From contig NZ_BAKG01000008.1 in the NCBI RefSeq assembly GCF_000614065.1, positions 45,413-109,412 on the forward strand: a stretch of DNA of 64,000 nucleotides. Direction: 5' to 3'. This stretch comes from Prevotella dentasini JCM 15908. Lineage in GTDB: Bacteria > Bacteroidota > Bacteroidia > Bacteroidales > Bacteroidaceae. The position numbers and the translations under genes are program-made. This document shows positions 37,104-46,891 of this stretch, piece by piece. Each line of letters begins with the position of its first letter. The stretch's first letter is position 1. The notes below the pieces were generated by a model that was given only the letters and a program-made list of their open reading frames with translations, had not been told where the DNA came from and made no database searches.

Positions 37104-37730
37104 TTATGCCTTCTGGTCGTCGTCCTGCCGGGGTTCTTTCTTGGCCAAAAGGATAATCTGATAGACGAAATCGGTTATCCACTTGCGGGAGAATCCGAGT
37201 CTCTGATTGAGCTGGCGGATAGACATGACGGTCTTTATGACTCCTGCATCGCTGAAATTGTTCTTGTCGAAAATGTCGTTGACGGTCTTTTCCGTCATGG
37301 CATAGATGGCTTTCTTGAAGAATCCCGGTATGCGGAGCTTGAACTTCATGAGGTTTCCGATGAGCATCATCATGTCCTGCGTGAAGCCTTGGAACTGATA
37401 GAGATAGGGTTGCACGTCCTGTATCTTTTTGCAGTTCTTCTTGATACTTGTGTCTATCTCGTCAAAAAAGTTGTCTTCCAGCCCGTAGATACTTTTCATT
37501 GTCTTCCTCAGACTGGCTTTCTCGCCGATTCCGAGCTTGTTGTTGACGGTCGGAACGTGGAATGTCTGTTTGTAGGTGCGCAGGTCCGGGAGCATGCCCA
37601 GATTGGTTATGCCGAGCCGGGCTGCCAGTGCTGCCTGAAAATAGACCCTGACCAAAGTCATGTAGTCGTTCATTCCGCCTACCTTTTCTTCGCCTTCTGT
37701 TCTCTTGAATATTTTTGACAGAATACTCAT
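37104..37730 (-). CDS. Conserved hypothetical protein (208 aa)
   Basis: Soluble, basic, mostly helical protein beginning MSILSKIFKRTEGEEKVGGMNDYMTLVRVYFQAALAARLGITNLGMLPDLRTYK. No signal peptide. It resembles a Bacteroidales protein of unknown function that I recall only as hypothetical. The C-terminal stretch (KKAIYAMTEKTVNDIFDKNNFSDAGVIKTVMSIRQLNQRLGFSRKWITDFVYQII) may be helix-rich interaction surface. Strong -7 box upstream; it is transcribed separately from the zapA operon. Confidence 0.75.
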   Translation of the reverse strand: MSILSKIFKRTEGEEKVGGMNDYMTLVRVYFQAALAARLGITNLGMLPDLRTYKQTFHVPTVNNKLGIGEKASLRKTMKSIYGLEDNFFDEIDTSIKKNCKKIQDVQPYLYQFQGFTQDMMMLIGNLMKFKLRIPGFFKKAIYAMTEKTVNDIFDKNNFSDAGVIKTVMSIRQLNQRLGFSRKWITDFVYQIILLAKKEPRQDDDQKA

Positions 37731-37795
37731 TTTGTTTTCTTTATTTATCTGTTTGTTTTATACGTTATGATCGCTTCTGTTTGTGATGTTGATTG

Positions 37796-37803
37796 CAAAG
37801 TTA
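37796..37803 (-). promoter_or_regulatory. -7 box of the 208-aa hypothetical gene
   Basis: The minus strand reads TAACTTTG, 66 bp upstream of the ATG at 37730. Confidence 0.6.
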
Positions 37804-37877
37804 ATAAAATAAAATAAGAAATTGTATCTGAAGTGTATTTTTTTTCATCTACGTTCAGTTATATCAACTAAAATGAT

Positions 37878-37885
37878 TACCTTTG
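37878..37885 (+). promoter_or_regulatory. -7 box of the exopolysaccharide unit
   Basis: TACCTTTG, 26 bp upstream of the ATG at 37911. Its position favours ATG 37911 over an upstream TTG at 37887. Confidence 0.6.
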
Positions 37886-37910
37886 CTTGCATTATAGTGA
37901 TAACTTGGAA

Positions 37911-39335
37911 ATGCGTAAACATAACGGTAACGAAATTATACAGTGGTTGGTGGTGTTTCTTGACTTTGTCATATTAAACGCTATCTTGCTTTTATTAGTC
38001 CTTTCCTTTTGGGATTGGGTGCCTTGTATAGTATACGAAGAGACTAAATTATTCTTCTTCGTAGCCAATTGTGCAATGGTAATTGCGCAGTATTTCTTTT
38101 CGACGGTTATCCATTTGCGTTATTCAAGTATTGTTGACGTTGTAAAGCAGACGCTCAGTCTTGTTGGCATGCAGGTGGGAATGGCGTTTGTCTTGTTTCG
38201 CCTCATCCGCAATACAGGCGGTCTGTTTCATTTTGCCTTAGTCTTTTTCTGTATCTTATTTGCAGTTACGCTGTTCAGCCGTGTCTTGGAGCTTTTCATG
38301 CTGAGGCGGTATCGGCAGCGAGGAGGAAATACCCGTGTGGTCATCTTCGTGGGAAACGACCCTGCCCTGCTTACGGTCTACCATGAATTATCGGAAAATC
38401 CTGCCACGGGATACAAGGTGAGAGGCTATTATTCGGCGCATACGCTCGATGGGGCACCGGAGAAACTGGTTCGGTTGGGAAGCATTGCTGACCTTGATGA
38501 GCTGATGAAGGAAGAGGAAGAAAATACTTCCATAGACGACAGGCGGATTGCCGATGAGCTGTTTTGCTGTATGTCGCATGGTGATTCGGAAGAGATTGTA
38601 AGGATAATGAAGTTCTGCGACAAGCACGTTATCCACTTTTACTATGTTCCCCGTATGTTTGGTAACTATCGTCTGAACCTGACGGCAGAACGGGTGGGGT
38701 CTCTTGATTTGTTCACGAACCATACCGAGCCGTTGCAGGATATATCCAAGCGGTTCCAAAAACGTTTGTTTGATATATTGGTGAGCGGTATTATATTGCT
38801 TTGCATGCTTCCTTTTATTCCTATAATAGCCTTGATAATCAAGATACAGAGTCCCGGCCCTATATTCTTCAGGCAGAAGCGGACGGGCATGAACGGCGAG
38901 ACGTTCTATTGTCTCAAGTTCCGCAGCATGCACGTCAATAAGGATGCCGACAAGATGCAGGCCACCCGGAACGACCCGCGTAAGTTCCCGTTCGGCGAAC
39001 TGATGCGAAAGACCAACATAGACGAGTTCCCCCAGTTCCTGAATGTGCTGAAAGGAGACATGAGCATTGTCGGTCCGAGGCCTCACATGCTGTACCATAC
39101 GGAAGTCTACTCGGAACTAATAGACAAGTATATGGTTCGCCACTTCTCCAAGCCGGGCATTACCGGATGGGCGCAGGTAACGGGATTCCGTGGCGAAACC
39201 AAAGAGCTGTGGCAGATGGAGGAGCGTGTACGCAGGGATATATGGTACATTGAGAACTGGAGCTTTTGGCTTGACATAAAGATAATGCTTATGACGGCTG
39301 TCAGTATCATTCGTCCCGACAGGCATGCTTACTGA
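37911..39335 (+). CDS. Undecaprenyl-phosphate sugar-phosphate transferase (WcaJ-like)
   Basis: Initiating enzyme that loads a hexose-1-phosphate onto undecaprenyl phosphate for exopolysaccharide synthesis. Four N-terminal membrane helices precede a CoA-binding-like segment (RVVIFVGNDPALLTVYHEL), then a fifth helix (FDILVSGIILLCMLPFIPIIALIIK) and the bacterial sugar transferase core (SPGPIFFRQKRTGMNG, FRSMH, RKTNIDEFPQFLNVLKGDMSIVGPRPH, KPGITGWAQVTGFRGET). Length is 474 residues. It is followed by rfbA and wzc on the same strand. Confidence 0.93.
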   Translation: MRKHNGNEIIQWLVVFLDFVILNAILLLLVLSFWDWVPCIVYEETKLFFFVANCAMVIAQYFFSTVIHLRYSSIVDVVKQTLSLVGMQVGMAFVLFRLIRNTGGLFHFALVFFCILFAVTLFSRVLELFMLRRYRQRGGNTRVVIFVGNDPALLTVYHELSENPATGYKVRGYYSAHTLDGAPEKLVRLGSIADLDELMKEEEENTSIDDRRIADELFCCMSHGDSEEIVRIMKFCDKHVIHFYYVPRMFGNYRLNLTAERVGSLDLFTNHTEPLQDISKRFQKRLFDILVSGIILLCMLPFIPIIALIIKIQSPGPIFFRQKRTGMNGETFYCLKFRSMHVNKDADKMQATRNDPRKFPFGELMRKTNIDEFPQFLNVLKGDMSIVGPRPHMLYHTEVYSELIDKYMVRHFSKPGITGWAQVTGFRGETKELWQMEERVRRDIWYIENWSFWLDIKIMLMTAVSIIRPDRHAY

Positions 39336-39370
39336 TGCCCATAGATTAAAATAACAAAGACATATATAAT

Positions 39371-40247
39371 ATGAAAGGTATTGTACTTGCAGGAGGTTCA
39401 GGCACGCGTCTTTACCCCATCACCAAAGGTGTCAGCAAGCAGCTGATTCCCATTTTCGATAAGCCTATGATTTATTATCCTATTTCTGCCCTGATGTTGG
39501 CAGGAATCCGGGATATTCTTATCATCTCTACTCCTTATGACCTTCCGGGATTCCGCCGGCTTCTCGGAGACGGCCACGAGTTGGGCGTAAACTTTGATTA
39601 TGCCGAGCAGCCTTCGCCTGACGGACTTGCTCAGGCATTTATTATAGGCGAGCAGTTTATCGGAGACGACAGCGTCTGTCTGGTATTGGGAGATAACATC
39701 TTCTATGGTGCCGGCTTCAGCGGATTGCTGCGCGAGAGTGTCAGGGCGGCCGAGGAGGAAGGCAAGGCTACGGTCTTCGGCTACTATGTCAATGACCCCG
39801 AACGCTACGGAGTGGCAGAGTTTGACGCGAAAGGCAATTGCCTGAGTATTGAAGAGAAGCCGGAACATCCTAAAAGCAACTATGCCGTGGTGGGATTGTA
39901 CTTCTATCCGAACAGCGTCGTGGACGTTGCGAAGAACATCAAGCCGTCCGCACGCGGCGAATTGGAAATAACGACGGTCAATCAGGTCTATCTCTCGAGG
40001 CAGAGCCTGAAGGTTCAGACGCTCCAAAGGGGCTTTGCATGGCTTGACACGTACCCACGACAGCCTTTCCGAGGCCAGCACGTTTATAGAGTGCATCCAA
40101 AAGAGACAGGGACTGAAGGTTGCCTGCCTTGAGGAAATTGCCTACAAGAAAGGTTGGATAGACAAGGAAATGCTGTTGGAAAATGCCCGTCCGATGGCGA
40201 AGAACGACTATGGAAAGTATCTTATCGGCCTTGTGGAGAACGACTAA
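39371..40247 (+). CDS. rfbA: Glucose-1-phosphate thymidylyltransferase (frameshifted)
   Basis: Makes dTDP-glucose, the first step to dTDP-rhamnose. The opening [46 protein letters not shown] is diagnostic. After GFAWLDT the frame changes at 40050-40051. Two bases (GG) seem missing: GACACGTACC where GACACGGGTACC would give [17 protein letters not shown]. This is the only two-base lesion among the broken genes. The repaired length is 292 residues. It lies between the sugar transferase and wzc in the exopolysaccharide unit. Confidence 0.94.
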
Positions 40248-40273
40248 AGGGAAAATAACAAAATAAAAACATA

Positions 40274-42793
40274 ATGGAAGAAAACAAGAATATTGCGCCT
40301 GACAATGTGCAGGAGCAAGATGAGGGATTTTCTCTTGACTTTCAGGCCATCTACCGTACCGTTATCCTCAACTGGTATTGGTTTATCCTCTCGCTGATTA
40401 TCTGTGGCGGTCTGGCGGCTATTTACCTTCGATATACGACGCCGATATACCAAGTCGTAGCCAAGCTGCTTATCAAGGACGAGAACAATAGCAGCGGCCG
40501 AGGAGGACAAAGCCTACAGAATATGGCCAACTTGGGAATTATCTCCAATTCCAATGGTATTGACAATGAGATGGAGATTCTGACCTCGCACTCTTTGGCA
40601 GAGGATGCCATCAGGGACTTGAAGCTGTATGTGAACTACAGCAGACAGGGACGCGTGAAGGCGCAGATTCTCTATTTGGACAAGCCTCTTCTCGTAGATG
40701 TAGACCTTGCCCACCTTAATCGCCTCAACCGTCCTATTTCGCTGACCATTACCCGCGAAAGGGCTTCCTATATTGTTAATGGTACTTATTCTGTGCCTAT
40801 CGACGAAAATGCAGCCGAAGGTCCTTTCTCCATTACGCGCAGGTTTACATCTCTGCCGGCTACCATCGCTACCCGTGCCGGTATTATCACCATCAGTTCA
40901 AGCGGCAGCAGCATGCTTCACGACGGTGAAACGCTCTTCGTCGAGATTGAGTCGCCTAAGATGACATCCAATAAGTACGTGAAAGAGTTGCAGGTTGCCC
41001 AGACCTCAAAGACGACAACCATTGCCCAACTTCAGATGACGGATGAGGTTCCACAGCGTGCCCTTGACTACCTTAAGCAGCTTGCGATAGTCTATAACCG
41101 TCAGGCCAATCAGGACAAGAACACCATTGCCCTGCGGACGGAGAAGTTTATCACCTCCCGTTTGGAGAAAATCAACAGTGAGCTTGGAAAGACCGAGGGC
41201 GAGCTTCAGGACTACAAGCAGAAGAACGGAATGGTAGAACTGAAGATAAACGCTTCCAACTCGGTCAGCAACCAGAACGTTTCCGATGCGAAGCTGATGG
41301 ACTTGGAGACCCAGATAGAGCTTTTCGGAACGATGGCCGGCGAGCTTGAGTCTTCGGCACGCAACCTTACGCAGGTGCTCCCTGCCAATATAGGGTTGAA
41401 CGACCAAAGTACGGGCGCACTGATTGTCAAGTACAACGAACTCGTTTTGGAGCGCAATCGCCTTCTCCGCAGTGCTTCGGAAAACTCTCCTGTCGTAGAA
41501 CCGCTGACGGAACAGATTCGCGAGATGAACGTCAACATCCGCCGCACTGTCAATACCACCAAGCGCAATCTGGAAACACAGCGCGATGCGTTGGCACAGC
41601 GGTTGAGCCGATACAATGAGGAAGTTGCCGAGACACCCGAGCAGGAGCGCATGTTGACACAGATTGGCCGTCAGCAGGAAGTCAAGTCGGGCCTTTACCT
41701 GATGCTGTTGCAGAAGCGAGAGGAGAACAGTATCTCCTTGGCTGCTACAGTCGATAAGGGTAAGCTGATTGACGAGCCGCAATATGTTGGAAAGATTTCC
41801 CCAAAATCTTCCATGATTATGCTGATAGCATTGCTTATAGGCCTTGCCATTCCGGCCCTTATTGTGTTCTTGGTTCAGTTCTTCCGCTATAAGATAGAGG
41901 GACATGAGGACGTTGCCCGTCTGACCAAGCTGCCGATTCTTGCCGATGTTGCCGTTGCCAGCAATGCAGCTAAGGGAAAGGCCGATATTGTCGTGCATGA
42001 GAACAAGAACAATCAGATGGAGGAAATATTCCGATCTATACGTACCAACCTGCAGTTCATGCTGAAGGAAAACCAGAAGGTGGTACTTTTCACCTCTTCC
42101 ACGTCGGGAGAGGGAAAGACGTTTACCGCTGCCAACCTTGCCGTCAGCTTTGGTCTGTTAGGCAAGAAGGTCATTCTGGTAGGTCTGGATATCCGTAGGC
42201 CGCGTCTGGCAGAGTTGTTCATGATCAACGACCACAAGCACGGCATCACAAATCTTCTTGTTAAAGCCAACCCTACGGAGGAAGAGCTGATGGAGCAGAT
42301 TCTGCCGTCCGGCGTAAACGACAATCTCGACCTGCTGATGGCAGGCCCTGTGCCGCCGAACCCGGCAGAATTAGCTGCGAGAAAGTCTTTGGAAATCATT
42401 TTCGAGCAGCTGAAGAAGCACTACGACTACATTCTTGTCGATACGGCTCCTGTAGGTCTGGTAACCGATACGTTGCAGATAGCACGTGTGGCAGACGCTT
42501 CGGTCTACATGTGTCGCGCAGACTATACGCCGAAGTCTAGTTTCGACATGATCAACGGCTTGGCCAACGACAAGAAGCTGCCTAACATGTCTATCGTGCT
42601 GAACGGCATTGATATGTCCAAGCGCAAGTATAGCTATTACTATGGTTACGGAAATTACGGCAAGTATGGCCGTTACGGACAGGCAAACAGCCGTCGTAAC
42701 AGCTCATACGGCCAGTATGGAAACTATGGTAACTATGGCAACTATAGCAACAGCCATTACGGCAACAAGAAAGACAATTCTATTAAACGTTAG
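40274..42793 (+). CDS. Wzc-like polysaccharide co-polymerase / tyrosine autokinase
   Basis: Inner-membrane BY-kinase of 839 residues controlling polysaccharide chain length and export. A Wzz domain has two membrane helices (YWFILSLIICGGLAAIYL, about 35-52, and SSMIMLIALLIGLAIPALIVFLV, about 515-537) with a long periplasmic coiled coil between them. The kinase has Walker A SSTSGEGKTF, Walker A' ILVGLDIRRPRL and Walker B ILVDTAPVG. The last 50 residues are Tyr/Gly/Asn-rich (KYSYYYGYGNYGKYGRYGQ), the autophosphorylation cluster. No outer-membrane Wza is adjacent. Confidence 0.95.
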   Translation: MEENKNIAPDNVQEQDEGFSLDFQAIYRTVILNWYWFILSLIICGGLAAIYLRYTTPIYQVVAKLLIKDENNSSGRGGQSLQNMANLGIISNSNGIDNEMEILTSHSLAEDAIRDLKLYVNYSRQGRVKAQILYLDKPLLVDVDLAHLNRLNRPISLTITRERASYIVNGTYSVPIDENAAEGPFSITRRFTSLPATIATRAGIITISSSGSSMLHDGETLFVEIESPKMTSNKYVKELQVAQTSKTTTIAQLQMTDEVPQRALDYLKQLAIVYNRQANQDKNTIALRTEKFITSRLEKINSELGKTEGELQDYKQKNGMVELKINASNSVSNQNVSDAKLMDLETQIELFGTMAGELESSARNLTQVLPANIGLNDQSTGALIVKYNELVLERNRLLRSASENSPVVEPLTEQIREMNVNIRRTVNTTKRNLETQRDALAQRLSRYNEEVAETPEQERMLTQIGRQQEVKSGLYLMLLQKREENSISLAATVDKGKLIDEPQYVGKISPKSSMIMLIALLIGLAIPALIVFLVQFFRYKIEGHEDVARLTKLPILADVAVASNAAKGKADIVVHENKNNQMEEIFRSIRTNLQFMLKENQKVVLFTSSTSGEGKTFTAANLAVSFGLLGKKVILVGLDIRRPRLAELFMINDHKHGITNLLVKANPTEEELMEQILPSGVNDNLDLLMAGPVPPNPAELAARKSLEIIFEQLKKHYDYILVDTAPVGLVTDTLQIARVADASVYMCRADYTPKSSFDMINGLANDKKLPNMSIVLNGIDMSKRKYSYYYGYGNYGKYGRYGQANSRRNSSYGQYGNYGNYGNYSNSHYGNKKDNSIKR

Positions 42794-42864
42794 TATTTAA
42801 GTGGCCGTGCCTTTGCCGGATTGTTGCCGGGCAGGGGCATGCCCGTATGAAAGATTAAGAAGTT

Positions 42865-43293
42865 ATGGTTATAGCTGTTGATTTTGACGGTACGATTGTC
42901 GAGCACCGTTATCCCGCTATCGGCGAGGAGGTTCCTTTTGCTACCGAGACGCTAAAGATGTTGATTCAGGATGGACATCAGCTCATACTCTGGAGTGTAC
43001 GCGAAGGCAGACTGCTACAGGAAGCCGTTGACTGGTGCCGCTCCCGTGGCGTGGAGTTCTGGGCCGTCAACAAGGATTACCCCGAGGAGGAAGAGTCCAA
43101 AAACAGGAATTTTTCCCGTAAGATAAAGGCAGACATGTTTATCGACGACCGAAATATGGGAGGTCTGCCCGACTGGGGGACCATCTATCAGATGATAAAG
43201 AACCACGAGACTTGGATGAGCCGGGGATTCAACAACACTTCGTTTGAAGACCACGAGCCTCCAAGGAAGAAGCACTGGTGGAGCAGAGGATAA
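42865..43293 (+). CDS. HAD-like hydrolase (BT0820-type)
   Basis: Small phosphatase-like protein of 142 residues. HAD motif I is VDFDGTIVEH (DxDGT), motif II ILWSVREG, and the motif IV-like region ends ADMFIDDRNMGG (DD). No cap domain is present. Bacteroidetes members of this type are structurally known but of unclear substrate. It lies 71 bp after wzc and may be co-transcribed; a terminator follows. Confidence 0.82.
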   Translation: MVIAVDFDGTIVEHRYPAIGEEVPFATETLKMLIQDGHQLILWSVREGRLLQEAVDWCRSRGVEFWAVNKDYPEEEESKNRNFSRKIKADMFIDDRNMGGLPDWGTIYQMIKNHETWMSRGFNNTSFEDHEPPRKKHWWSRG

Positions 43294-43299
43294 GAGAGG

Positions 43300-43333
43300 G
43301 AGGACATTTCGCAGGCCGGGATGTCCTCTTTTT
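43300..43333 (+). terminator. Rho-independent terminator after the HAD gene
   Basis: GAGGACAT pairs with ATGTCCTC, followed by TTTTT, directly past the stop codon at 43293. Confidence 0.75.
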
Positions 43334-43411
43334 GATTCTTGTCCGCCTGATGCTGCCGTATCGGCTCCTGCTTCAGGCAAGGCAGATATAAGATTTCTTT
43401 ATTTTAAAACA

Positions 43412-44002
43412 ATGATAATAATAGAACGGGGACGGAAGGAAGATGCGGCCGTCATTGCGAGCTTGGTAATGGAGGCTATGAACCACGAGTGCTGTCAGTG
43501 GTTTGCCGGACCTCGCCATACACTGGATGACTTTCACCGGCTGATGAAAGGCCTTGTGGAAAGGGAAGACACCCAATATTCCTACCTTAACACGCTGGCG
43601 GCACGGACAGAAGACGGCTCGGTGGCAGGTATCTGCATCAGCTATGACGGGGCATTGCTCCGTCCTCTTCGCCGGGCTTTCATAGATGGGGCATTGGAGG
43701 CTTTTGGGAGAGATTTCTCTGATATGAAGGACGAAACGCAGCCGGGTGAACTCTATGTAGACTCGCTTTGTGTCGCCTCGGAGTTTCGTGGGCAGGGCAT
43801 TGCTACGCGATTGCTACAGGCAACCATTGAGAAAGGCCGGGGGATGAACCTGCCCACCGGGCTTCTTGTAGACATGGGGAATCCACGGGCAGAGCGTCTC
43901 TACCGGCGCATCGGTTTCCGCCATGTGAACGACAGTGAGTGGGGTGGGCATGCCATGCGCCACTTGGTTCATCCCTTTGCACCCCTTTTGCCGGAGGACT
44001 AA
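43412..44002 (+). CDS. GNAT family N-acetyltransferase
   Basis: Acetyl-CoA-dependent transferase of 196 residues. ATG 43412 is chosen because the conserved fold starts there (MIIIERGRKEDAAVIASLVMEAMNH). The CoA-binding motif A is LYVDSLCVASEFRGQGIATRLLQATIEKG (Q/RxxGxG/A), and motif B is MGNPRAERLYRRIGFRHV. The substrate cannot be predicted. Confidence 0.88.
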   Translation: MIIIERGRKEDAAVIASLVMEAMNHECCQWFAGPRHTLDDFHRLMKGLVEREDTQYSYLNTLAARTEDGSVAGICISYDGALLRPLRRAFIDGALEAFGRDFSDMKDETQPGELYVDSLCVASEFRGQGIATRLLQATIEKGRGMNLPTGLLVDMGNPRAERLYRRIGFRHVNDSEWGGHAMRHLVHPFAPLLPED

Positions 44003-44194
44003 GCCTACGGACAGGAAAGACGTGTCGGGGCAGGCAGAGCGATAATTGTGCAATGCCACAGGCAGATGCAGGGCGATTGAAGTCGTCTATGGCTCATGGG
44101 AGATTCAGGTTCTCCGTCATCATTCTGCAATGATATAAGGGAAATTACCGGGTTGTGCAAAGCCCGGTGATTGACTTCGGGTTAACCATGAAAT

Positions 44195-44253
44195 GAAAGC
44201 GGCACTTTCACCACGTCAAAGTGCCGTTTTCGCCAGACGAGAACGATGCTTTT
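44195..44253. repeat. Palindromic array, 3 units at 22-bp spacing (GAAAGTGCC family)
   Basis: Units start at 44195 (GAAAGCGGCACTTTC), 44217 (CAAAGTGCCGTTTTC) and 44239 (GAGAACGATGCTTTT), with spacers ACCACGT and GCCAGAC. The last unit is degenerate. Confidence 0.85.
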
Positions 44254-44420
44254 GCCGTGAAAAAACGCCAATCTTGTACTTTTCCTGTATCTTATTGATT
44301 ATCAAAGGTCTGTCATGTCGGATTCTGAACGGATGTTTTTGGGGAAGTAAGACACGAGGACTCTGTTTATAAAAATAATTCTGAAACGCCATGATGGAGA
44401 GGAAAGGGAGGTATGAAAAT

Positions 44421-44448
44421 TTGAGAGCAATCATACGATTGCTCTCAA
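44421..44448 (-). terminator. 12-bp stem hairpin downstream of aroC
   Basis: TTGAGAGCAATC pairs perfectly with GATTGCTCTCAA around ATAC; on the minus strand AAATTTTC follows. A further copy of ATTGCTCTCAA occurs at 44577-44587, just past the aroC stop. A terminator role is inferred. Confidence 0.5.
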
Positions 44449-44594
44449 CCAACACAAAAACTAAATTAGACTTAACTAAACGATGAGGGGTGATTTGTCG
44501 CAAACTACCATCCTATCGCAGTGCAAAAATAGTATAAAAATATTGATTACAGGCCTGTTTGCCCTGTTTTTTGAGTATTGCTCTCAACTTTGTA

Positions 44595-45688
44595 CTATCT
44601 TGTTTCCGATTTGTAAAGCAACAGCGCATCGAGCAAGGTCATGGCCGCCATCGATTCGACGATGGGTACTGCCCGTGGCAATACGCAGGGGTCGTGTCGC
44701 CCATGTACGTCTATCGTCGTGGAATTGCCCTCCTTGTCTACCGTCGGCTGTTCCTTCCGGAGGGTTGCCACAGGCTTGAAGGCTACGCGGAAGTAGATGT
44801 CCTCGGCGTTGCTGATGCCACCTTGGATGCCTCCGCTGTGGTTGGTCTGGGTGGCGATGGACGACGGATGCCCTGCACTGGAGGCTGAAGGGACAAAGGT
44901 GTCGTTCTGCTGACTTCCTCGCCACGAGCTACCGGCAAAGCTTCTCCATATTCAAATCCCTTGACGGCATTGATGCTGAGCATTGCCGCTCCCAATCGCG
45001 CGTGGAGCTTGTCGAATTCCGGCTCGCCCAGTCCTACCGGACAGCCTTTCACTACGCAGGCTATCACGCCCCCGATGGTGTCGCCCTCGTGCTTGACTTG
45101 GGCGATGAGGCTCTCCATCTCCTTAGCTTTCTCAGGGTCCGGACAGCGCACGGCATTGGTCTCGGCAAGGGACAGGTCGTAGCGGTGGTAGTCGCTGTTG
45201 AGGCGGATGTCGCCCACCTGCGACGTGTAGGCACTGATGCTGATGCCGTATTGTCGCAAGACGAGTTTGGCCAACGCCCCCCCTACGACCCTTGCCAGTG
45301 TGATGCGGGCCGACGAGCGTCCACCACCGCGATGGTCGCGGATGCCGTATTTCTTATAGTAAGTATAGTCGGCATGCGACGGGCGGAACAGGTCGCGGAT
45401 GCTGTCGTAGTCCTTTGAGTGTTGGTTGGTGTTGCGGACGATGAATCCGATAGGCGTTCCCGTCGAGCGTCCTTCAAAGACTCCGCTGAGCAGTTCCACT
45501 TGGTCTGGTTCTTTCCTCTCGGTCGTGATGTGGCTTTGTCCGGGGCGTCGTCGTGCCAGTTCGCCCTGTATGAAGTCCAAGTCTATCTCGATGCCGGCAG
45601 GCATACCGTCTACTACGCCGCCCACGGCGGCTCCGTGGCTCTCGCCGAAGGTCGTCAGCGTGAAGAGATTTCCAAATGTATTGCGCAT
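44595..45688 (-). CDS. aroC: Chorismate synthase (frameshifted)
   Basis: Last step of the shikimate pathway, an FMN-dependent elimination from EPSP. Start [36 protein letters not shown] is the family signature, followed by [17 protein letters not shown] and [10 protein letters not shown]. At 44906-44907 one base is missing; the frame that continues reads [53 protein letters not shown] ... [34 protein letters not shown]. The repaired length is 364 residues. Confidence 0.95.
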
Positions 45689-45818
45689 AAGCGTAGGGGT
45701 TTGGGGTTGAGGATGGGGGATGACCGATTAGCCTGCGGTCCTGTTGCAGGATGCAGAACCGGGGATGCCGGTTAGTGATATGGCGGATGTGAGGGCGTGA
45801 GGGCGGGGGAGAGCCTTC

Positions 45819-46532
45819 TTAATGCTCTCCTCCGCAACATTCTCCTTCGCCATGCCCGTGCTTTCCGCAGCAGTGTTCGCCCTTTCCGTGTTCGTGCTTG
45901 TGTTCTCCGTGGCCGCCTCCGCAACATTCTCCTTCTCCATGTCCGTGCTTTCCGCAGCAGTGTTCGCCATCTCCGTGTTCGTGCTTGTGTTCTCCGCAGT
46001 CGCCTCCGCAGCCTCCGCATCCGCCACTACAATGGTGTTGGTTCATCTGCTCGAAGAAGTCGCGAACTTCTTCTTCCGACGCCTCACGGTTTTGTAGGAC
46101 GTGCCCCTTGAAGTGAAGGTCCTTGCCGGCAAGGGGATGGTTGAGGTCAATGGTAACTTTCTCGTCGCCGATGTCGAGCACCTTGCCGAGGAAATGCTGT
46201 CCCTCCTGATTCTGCAATGGGATGACTGCATCCTTGCAAATAGTCTCCTCGTCGAACACACCGTCGCGGATGAAGGTGGTCTTGTCGAGTGCCAGCACGC
46301 TCTTGGGGTCGTATTCGCCATAGGCGCGTGCCTTTTCGAGTGAGAAGGCAAAGTCGCTGTCGGTCTCGAAACGGACAATTTCCTCCTCGAAGGCAGGAAT
46401 AGTCATCTCGCAGCCGGTGTAAAACTGCATGGGCTTCTGGCCTTCGGTCTTTTCTATGAAAGTCTCTTTGCCGTTCTCTACACTGTATAGTTCGTAGTCT
46501 ACTACGATGAGTCTGTGAATGTTGTTCTCCAT
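45819..46532 (-). CDS. slyD: SlyD-like FKBP peptidyl-prolyl isomerase with duplicated Cys/His-rich tail
   Basis: Cytosolic prolyl isomerase and metal-binding chaperone. The FKBP domain is split by an insert-in-flap region as in SlyD (GCEMTIPAFEEEIVRFETDSDFAFSLEKARAYGEYDPKSV, then VLDIGDEKVTIDLNHPLAGKDLHFKGHVL). The tail from about residue 165 is Gly/His/Cys-rich and ends in two 29-residue repeats (GEHKHEHGDGEHCCGKHGHG...). Such tails bind Ni, Zn or Cu. ATG 46532 is chosen from the conserved N-terminus; a -7 box lies 33 bp upstream. Length is 237 residues. Confidence 0.93.
   Translation of the reverse strand: MENNIHRLIVVDYELYSVENGKETFIEKTEGQKPMQFYTGCEMTIPAFEEEIVRFETDSDFAFSLEKARAYGEYDPKSVLALDKTTFIRDGVFDEETICKDAVIPLQNQEGQHFLGKVLDIGDEKVTIDLNHPLAGKDLHFKGHVLQNREASEEEVRDFFEQMNQHHCSGGCGGCGGDCGEHKHEHGDGEHCCGKHGHGEGECCGGGHGEHKHEHGKGEHCCGKHGHGEGECCGGEH
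45822..45995 (-). repeat. Two 87-bp coding repeats in the slyD tail
   Basis: Two adjacent 29-codon units encode near-identical metal-binding repeats that differ at two residues. They form the extreme C-terminus of the SlyD-like protein. Confidence 0.9.
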
Positions 46533-46565
46533 TATTACCTCTTTATATTGTTGATTACAGAAGTG

Positions 46566-46573
46566 CAAAGTTA
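46566..46573 (-). promoter_or_regulatory. -7 box of slyD
   Basis: The minus strand reads TAACTTTG, 33 bp upstream of the ATG at 46532. The 320 bp between here and the S8 peptidase gene hold no other signal I can support. Confidence 0.6.
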
Positions 46574-46891
46574 ATTAATTTATATGTAAATCAGGCATAT
46601 ACGTTGTTGAATTTTCCTTTTGTGAGGTAGTGGGTCGGCAGTTTGCAGGCAGCAATATGGCTGGCAAGGCAGTTTTATTGTTGCTTTGTGTCAGTTTGGG
46701 TGCTGTTTGCCGGAAGTGGCATGCCAGAATGGCAGAAAAGTCTTTAAGAGTCGCCTGCTATGCGAAGCGGCTGTAAGGTGAACTTCATTGATTTACAGTC
46801 CTTTTATTTGTATATCTCGTTTTTTCTTCGTTTCTTTGTGGATGAAATGCCGGCAACGGGACAATGACCGTTTCGGGAAAAACTTTAGCCA

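Larger units (their letters stand above)
44003..44594. other. Intergenic region with array and palindrome
   Basis: About 590 bp without a supported gene. It contains the GAAAGTGCC-family array (44195-44253) and a perfect palindrome (44421-44448). Confidence 0.6.

Noticed and set aside
40274..42793. Tyr/Gly-rich wzc tail as a DNA tandem repeat element
   Set aside because: The repetition reflects the Tyr-rich autophosphorylation tail typical of BY-kinases.
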